This document shows, one piece after another, positions 6,932 through 9,692 of a stretch of 9,692 nucleotides of DNA. The position numbers and the translations under genes were made by a program. The DNA is taken from assembly GCA_902478725.1 (NCBI GenBank), contig CABSMD010000082.1, positions 1 through 9,692 of the forward strand, written 5' to 3'. Each line of letters opens with the position of its first letter. Position 1 is the stretch's first letter. Source of the stretch: an uncultured Clostridia bacterium. Lineage in GTDB: Bacteria > Bacillota > Clostridia > HGM11514. The notes beneath the pieces were generated by a model that was not told where the DNA came from, searched no databases, and worked only from the letters and a program-made list of their open reading frames with translations.

Positions 6932-8128
6932 ATGATTCCAAAAAGTCTCTTTGAATTGCTCCACCAAGGTGCGAGCATCCAGCGCTGGAACGACCATTTC
7001 CGCCCGCACAAGGGGTTTACCGAGCTTGACAAGCAGGCTCACAAGGCGTTTTATATGTATGTTTTGCAAAAATTTGAACCGGAGCATACAGCAGACCGGC
7101 AGGTGCTGATCGAAGGGTGTATCTTTGAATATCTGCACCGGATCATCCTCACCGACATCAAGCCGCCGGTGTTCCATAAACTTATGGACGAAAAGGGCGA
7201 ACAGATCAACCGTTGGGTACTTGAGGAGCTGCGTGAGGATTGCGGCGGGATCGGCGGAAGTTTTTACAGTAAGATGGAACGGTACTTTTTAGATGACAGC
7301 TATGCCGTGTATGAAAAAAAGATCATCAGCGCGGCGCATTACCTGGCCACCGCCTGGGAATTCGACATCGTCTATCCCATGTCGGCCGCGCTGTATGGCG
7401 TTGCGGGAGTCAAGGCGGAGATCGAGGCGGAGATCGCCCAGTATTTTGAGCTCAAGGGCGTACAACGATATTATGCCGATTACCGGATGAAAAACTTTTT
7501 AAACCTGGTCGGCCAGCTCCGCCTGCAGCAGCGCTGGGCGCGTTGCTACCGGATTCCTGAAACCTCGGTCATGGGCCATATGCTGATCGTGGCAATCCTG
7601 TCCTACCTGTTCACACTGGAATTGGATGGCTGCAAAAAGAGGCTCTGCAATAACTTCTTCGGTGGGCTGTTCCATGACCTGCCCGAGGTACTGACCCGCG
7701 ACATCGTCTCCCCCGTCAAACGTTCGGTCGAGGGATTGGATGATATCATCAAAGAAATTGAAAACGACGCGGTGAACGATAAGATATTTCCCCTTTTGCC
7801 CGAATCCTGGCATGGGGAAATCAACTATTATATTCAAAACGAATTTACCAGCAAATACAGGAAAAACGGAAAAACGGTGTTTGCGACCAGCGATGAGATC
7901 AACGCCAGCCTGAACGCCGATGCGTTCGACCCGCTTGACGGGGAACTGATTCGTGGCGCGGACCATCTTGCGGCGTTTTTGGAGGCGTATCTCTCGGTCA
8001 GCCACGGCATCTCCTCCGAACCGCTTGTAGCGGGCCTCAATAATCTTTACCGGGATTACCAGGATAAACAGGTCGCCGGGATCAACCTTGGACAGTATTT
8101 CTCTCTTTTCTACCCGGAACAGAACTGA
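6932..8128 (+). CDS. Tandem HD-domain phosphohydrolase (YfbR-like), first copy degenerate
   Basis: This is a 398-residue cytoplasmic protein. Numbered from an in-frame GTG at 6923 (three residues longer), the C-terminal half carries a YfbR-like HD site: ETSVMGHMLIVAIL with His219, FHDLPEVLTRDIVSPVK with His251-Asp252, and GADHLAAFLEA with Asp347. These are the four metal ligands of the nucleotidase-type HD fold. The N-terminal half looks like a second copy: QAHKAFYMYVL (His40), IFEYLHRIILTDIKPPVF (65-84, aligning with the HD block but with Glu-Tyr in place of His-Asp), and SAAHYLATAWEF (His139 in place of the last Asp). Only the second half should hydrolyse; a 5'-nucleotidase or related nucleotide phosphohydrolase role is family inference. 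The ATG at 6932-6934 is chosen because AGGGGTGATC (6919-6928) matches the 16S tail at good spacing, whereas the GTG lies inside that ribosome site. No convincing promoter is visible in the 43 bases after the upstream terminator. Confidence 0.85.
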   Translation: MIPKSLFELLHQGASIQRWNDHFRPHKGFTELDKQAHKAFYMYVLQKFEPEHTADRQVLIEGCIFEYLHRIILTDIKPPVFHKLMDEKGEQINRWVLEELREDCGGIGGSFYSKMERYFLDDSYAVYEKKIISAAHYLATAWEFDIVYPMSAALYGVAGVKAEIEAEIAQYFELKGVQRYYADYRMKNFLNLVGQLRLQQRWARCYRIPETSVMGHMLIVAILSYLFTLELDGCKKRLCNNFFGGLFHDLPEVLTRDIVSPVKRSVEGLDDIIKEIENDAVNDKIFPLLPESWHGEINYYIQNEFTSKYRKNGKTVFATSDEINASLNADAFDPLDGELIRGADHLAAFLEAYLSVSHGISSEPLVAGLNNLYRDYQDKQVAGINLGQYFSLFYPEQN

Positions 8129-8150
8129 TTTTCCTTCTCTTCCCAGCCAG

Positions 8151-8184
8151 ATAACGATGGGTAGAACCCCATCGTTATTTTTTT
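8151..8184 (+). terminator. Intrinsic terminator of the HD-domain gene
   Basis: A perfect 11-bp stem (ATAACGATGGG at 8151-8161 with CCCATCGTTAT at 8168-8178, 6-base loop) followed by a run of six T (8179-8184) lies 22 bases past the stop codon. It separates the HD gene from the alcohol dehydrogenase promoter. Confidence 0.92.
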
Positions 8185-8248
8185 AACAATTTCAACAAAA
8201 CATTGTCGTTTCGCGCCCCTTTTATCTCCATATTTTTCCGCGAAATCC

Positions 8249-8277
8249 TTTACATTTTTGTTTTTTCGGCGTATAAT
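8249..8277 (+). promoter_or_regulatory. Sigma-A-type promoter of the alcohol dehydrogenase gene
   Basis: TTTACA (8249-8254) and a perfect TATAAT (8272-8277) are separated by the optimal 17 bases. The spacer is T-rich. The predicted start is near 8284, giving a leader of about 136 nt before the ATG at 8420. Confidence 0.8.
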
Positions 8278-8314
8278 TGAGGTGAAAAAGAGAGATAAAT
8301 TTTTTTAGTACCAT

Positions 8315-8332
8315 TTGATAAAATATTAACAA
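8315..8332. promoter_or_regulatory. Rex-like redox operator in the alcohol dehydrogenase leader
   Basis: TTGATAA-AATA-TTAACAA matches the clostridial Rex consensus TTGTTAA-N4-TTAACAA at 13 of 14 specified positions. Rex is the NADH/NAD+-sensing repressor that commonly controls fermentative alcohol dehydrogenases, so the site fits the downstream gene. It lies about 30-48 bases after the predicted transcription start, so repression would be by roadblock, or a second unseen promoter lies here. Confidence 0.7.
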
Positions 8333-8371
8333 TCTTTATGGTCAATACTATAGGATAACCAGAGCTTTATC

Positions 8372-8389
8372 TGCCGGAATCATCCGGTA
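8372..8389 (+). other. Small leader hairpin before the alcohol dehydrogenase ribosome site
   Basis: TGCCGGA (8372-8378) and TCCGGTA (8383-8389) form a 7-bp stem (one G-T pair) with a 4-base loop, 17 bases before the AGGAGG (8407-8412). It is followed by A/T-rich sequence without a T-run, so it is not a terminator. It may stabilise the mRNA; no known function. Confidence 0.35.
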
Positions 8390-8419
8390 AAAATATATTA
8401 AATTTTAGGAGGTAGTAGT

Positions 8420-9589
8420 ATGGCACGCTTTACATTACCGAGGGATATTTATTTTGGGCCGAATGCAATTGAGGAATTGAAAAACCTCAACGGACACAAA
8501 AAGGCAATGATCTTAACCGGCGGCAGCTCCATGAAACGGGGCGGTTTTCTGCAAAAGACCGAGGACGTGTTAAAGAGCATTGGAATGGAGGTACAGCTGT
8601 TTGAAGGGATTGAGCCGGACCCATCGATTGAAACCGTTTTCAAGGGCGCTAAGGCCATGCAGGAATTTGAACCGGATGTGATTGTGGCCATCGGCGGCGG
8701 CTCCCCCATTGACGCAGCCAAAGCGATGTGGGTATTCTATGAATATCCGGAAGAGACCTTTGACGATATCAAAAACCCGTTCACCATGCCGCATCTGCGC
8801 AAAAAAGCAATTTTCATTGCGATCCCCTCTACCAGCGGTACGGCAAGTGAGGTGACTGCGTTCTCTGTTATCACCGACTATTCAACGAACATAAAATATC
8901 CTCTGGCCGACTTTGAGATCACGCCGGATATCGCAATCCTGGATACCGATATCCCCATGACCATGCCCAAAAAGCTGACGGCGCATACCGGTATGGACGC
9001 GCTGACTCACGCGATTGAGGCCTATGTGGCGACGGCGCGTTCAGAGTTTTCCGACCCGTTGGCCATGAAAGCGATCTCCGACATCTTTGCTTACCTGCTG
9101 GATTCCTATAACGGCTGTGGTGAAGCAAGAGCTAAGATGCATTATGCGCAATGCCTGGCCGGTATGGCGTTTTCCAACGCTCTGCTGGGGATTGCCCACA
9201 GTTTGGCGCATAAAACCGGAGCGATGTTCGATATCCCGCACGGCTGCTGCAACGCCATCCTGCTGCCGTATGTGATCCAATACAACTCCAAAACCTGCAT
9301 GAACCGCTATGCCGATATCGCGCGCGAACTGGGATTACCGGGCAATACCGACAAGCAGCTGGTCAATGCCCTGGTCGACGCGGTCAAGGAATTAAACAAG
9401 AAACTGGACATTGCCCAGACTTATAAAGAAAACGGCGTGACCGACGAGATGTTTAACGCGCATATAGATGAAATCGCCAAAAATGCCGCGCTTGACCCGT
9501 GCACCGGCTCCAATCCGCGCGAGGCGGACGCCGAGGCGCTCAAGAAGGTTCTCACCTGTGCCTTCACGGGAGAAGATGTGGTGTTCTAA
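8420..9589 (+). CDS. Iron-containing (group III) alcohol dehydrogenase, butanol dehydrogenase type
   Basis: This is a 389-residue cytoplasmic enzyme of normal family length. It reduces aldehydes to alcohols (or the reverse) with NAD(P)H in fermentation. The cofactor-binding block GGGSPIDAAKAM is at 92-103 and PSTSGTASEVT at 136-146. The metal ligands are Asp193 and His197 (GMDALTHAIEAYVA), His260 (GIAHSLAHKTGA) and His274 (IPHGCCNA), as in FucO/butanol dehydrogenase enzymes. The start RFTLPRDIYFG and the end CTGSNPRE resemble clostridial NADPH-dependent butanol dehydrogenases and the C-terminal half of AdhE. Whether it prefers NADH or NADPH cannot be settled by eye. The ATG has AGGAGG (8407-8412) seven bases upstream. 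The gene appears monocistronic, with its own promoter and a Rex-like site. No convincing terminator follows the stop within the window. Confidence 0.95.
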   Translation: MARFTLPRDIYFGPNAIEELKNLNGHKKAMILTGGSSMKRGGFLQKTEDVLKSIGMEVQLFEGIEPDPSIETVFKGAKAMQEFEPDVIVAIGGGSPIDAAKAMWVFYEYPEETFDDIKNPFTMPHLRKKAIFIAIPSTSGTASEVTAFSVITDYSTNIKYPLADFEITPDIAILDTDIPMTMPKKLTAHTGMDALTHAIEAYVATARSEFSDPLAMKAISDIFAYLLDSYNGCGEARAKMHYAQCLAGMAFSNALLGIAHSLAHKTGAMFDIPHGCCNAILLPYVIQYNSKTCMNRYADIARELGLPGNTDKQLVNALVDAVKELNKKLDIAQTYKENGVTDEMFNAHIDEIAKNAALDPCTGSNPREADAEALKKVLTCAFTGEDVVF

Positions 9590-9639
9590 CTCAGGACAAT
9601 TCTATTGCTATTTGATCGAATAAAACCGTCTCTATTTGT

Positions 9640-9686
9640 CAAGACCACCAGTAAACTGGTGGCTTGCACAGCCCCTATAAGGGGCT
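9640..9686. repeat. Two tandem hairpins, possible left end of an IS200/IS605-type element
   Basis: Hairpin 1 pairs CAAG (9640-9643) with CTTG (9663-9666) and CCACCAGT (9645-9652) with ACTGGTGG (9655-9662), with one bulged A. Hairpin 2 pairs AGCCCCT (9670-9676) with AGGGGCT (9680-9686). Neither is followed by a T-run, so they are poor terminators. Closely spaced imperfect hairpins just ahead of a transposase gene are typical of IS200/IS605 left ends, but no transposase is visible because the window ends at 9692. A REP-like repeat or a weak terminator of the dehydrogenase gene are alternatives. Confidence 0.35.
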
Positions 9687-9692
9687 ATTACA

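Noticed and set aside
8172..8189. Second Rex-like site (TCGTTAT-N4-TTAACAA)
   Set aside because: It matches only 12 of 14 positions, overlaps the terminator stem and T-run of the HD gene, and lies about 60 bases upstream of the -35 box; the similarity is probably due to AT-rich sequence.
1..9692. CRISPR array, integrase attachment site or complete insertion sequence
   Set aside because: No regularly spaced repeats, no tRNA or rRNA gene, and no transposase or integrase reading frame were seen.

Overview
The window looks like chromosomal DNA of an anaerobic Firmicute of the class Clostridia, possibly an Oscillospiraceae/Ruminococcaceae-type gut organism. The reasons are strong AGGAGG-type ribosome sites, GTG or ATG starts, a moderate GC content in genes with AT-rich spacers, canonical sigma-A-type promoters, a Rex-type redox operator, and protein types typical of that group. 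The taxonomic call is inference; no rRNA or marker gene is present.

Left part (1-4470): two terminator hairpins (12-37 and 63-97) close the region. A leftward (- strand) operon of three genes follows. It starts at a promoter at 4442-4470 and encodes the two halves of a heterodimeric ABC exporter (2642-4411, degenerate ATP site; 749-2533, consensus ATP site). It ends with a stand-alone GyrI-like small-molecule-binding protein (96-734). The degenerate residues fall in complementary places in the two ABC subunits, as in BmrCD/TM287-288/LmrCD-type exporters. The operon therefore looks like a drug or toxic-metabolite efflux unit with an associated binding or detoxifying protein.

Middle (4500-6876): a divergent promoter drives a secreted sialate O-acetylesterase-family carbohydrate esterase (4670-6835) carrying extra C-terminal beta-sandwich domains, followed by a strong terminator. 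The leader between promoter and gene is the most unusual stretch of the window. An 11-bp stem encloses three perfect hairpins, giving a compact four-way-junction fold of about 95 nt. One strand of its closing stem also forms a palindrome over the -10 box.

Right part (6932-9692): a monocistronic gene for a tandem HD-domain protein (YfbR-like, first HD copy degenerate) is followed by its terminator. Then comes an iron-type alcohol dehydrogenase gene with a clear promoter, a Rex-like operator in the leader and a strong ribosome site. The last 50 bases hold two back-to-back hairpins without U-tracts, possibly the left edge of an IS200/IS605-type element that continues outside the window. No gene-free stretch exceeds 300 bases; the largest spacers (4412-4669 and 8129-8419) are described feature by feature.
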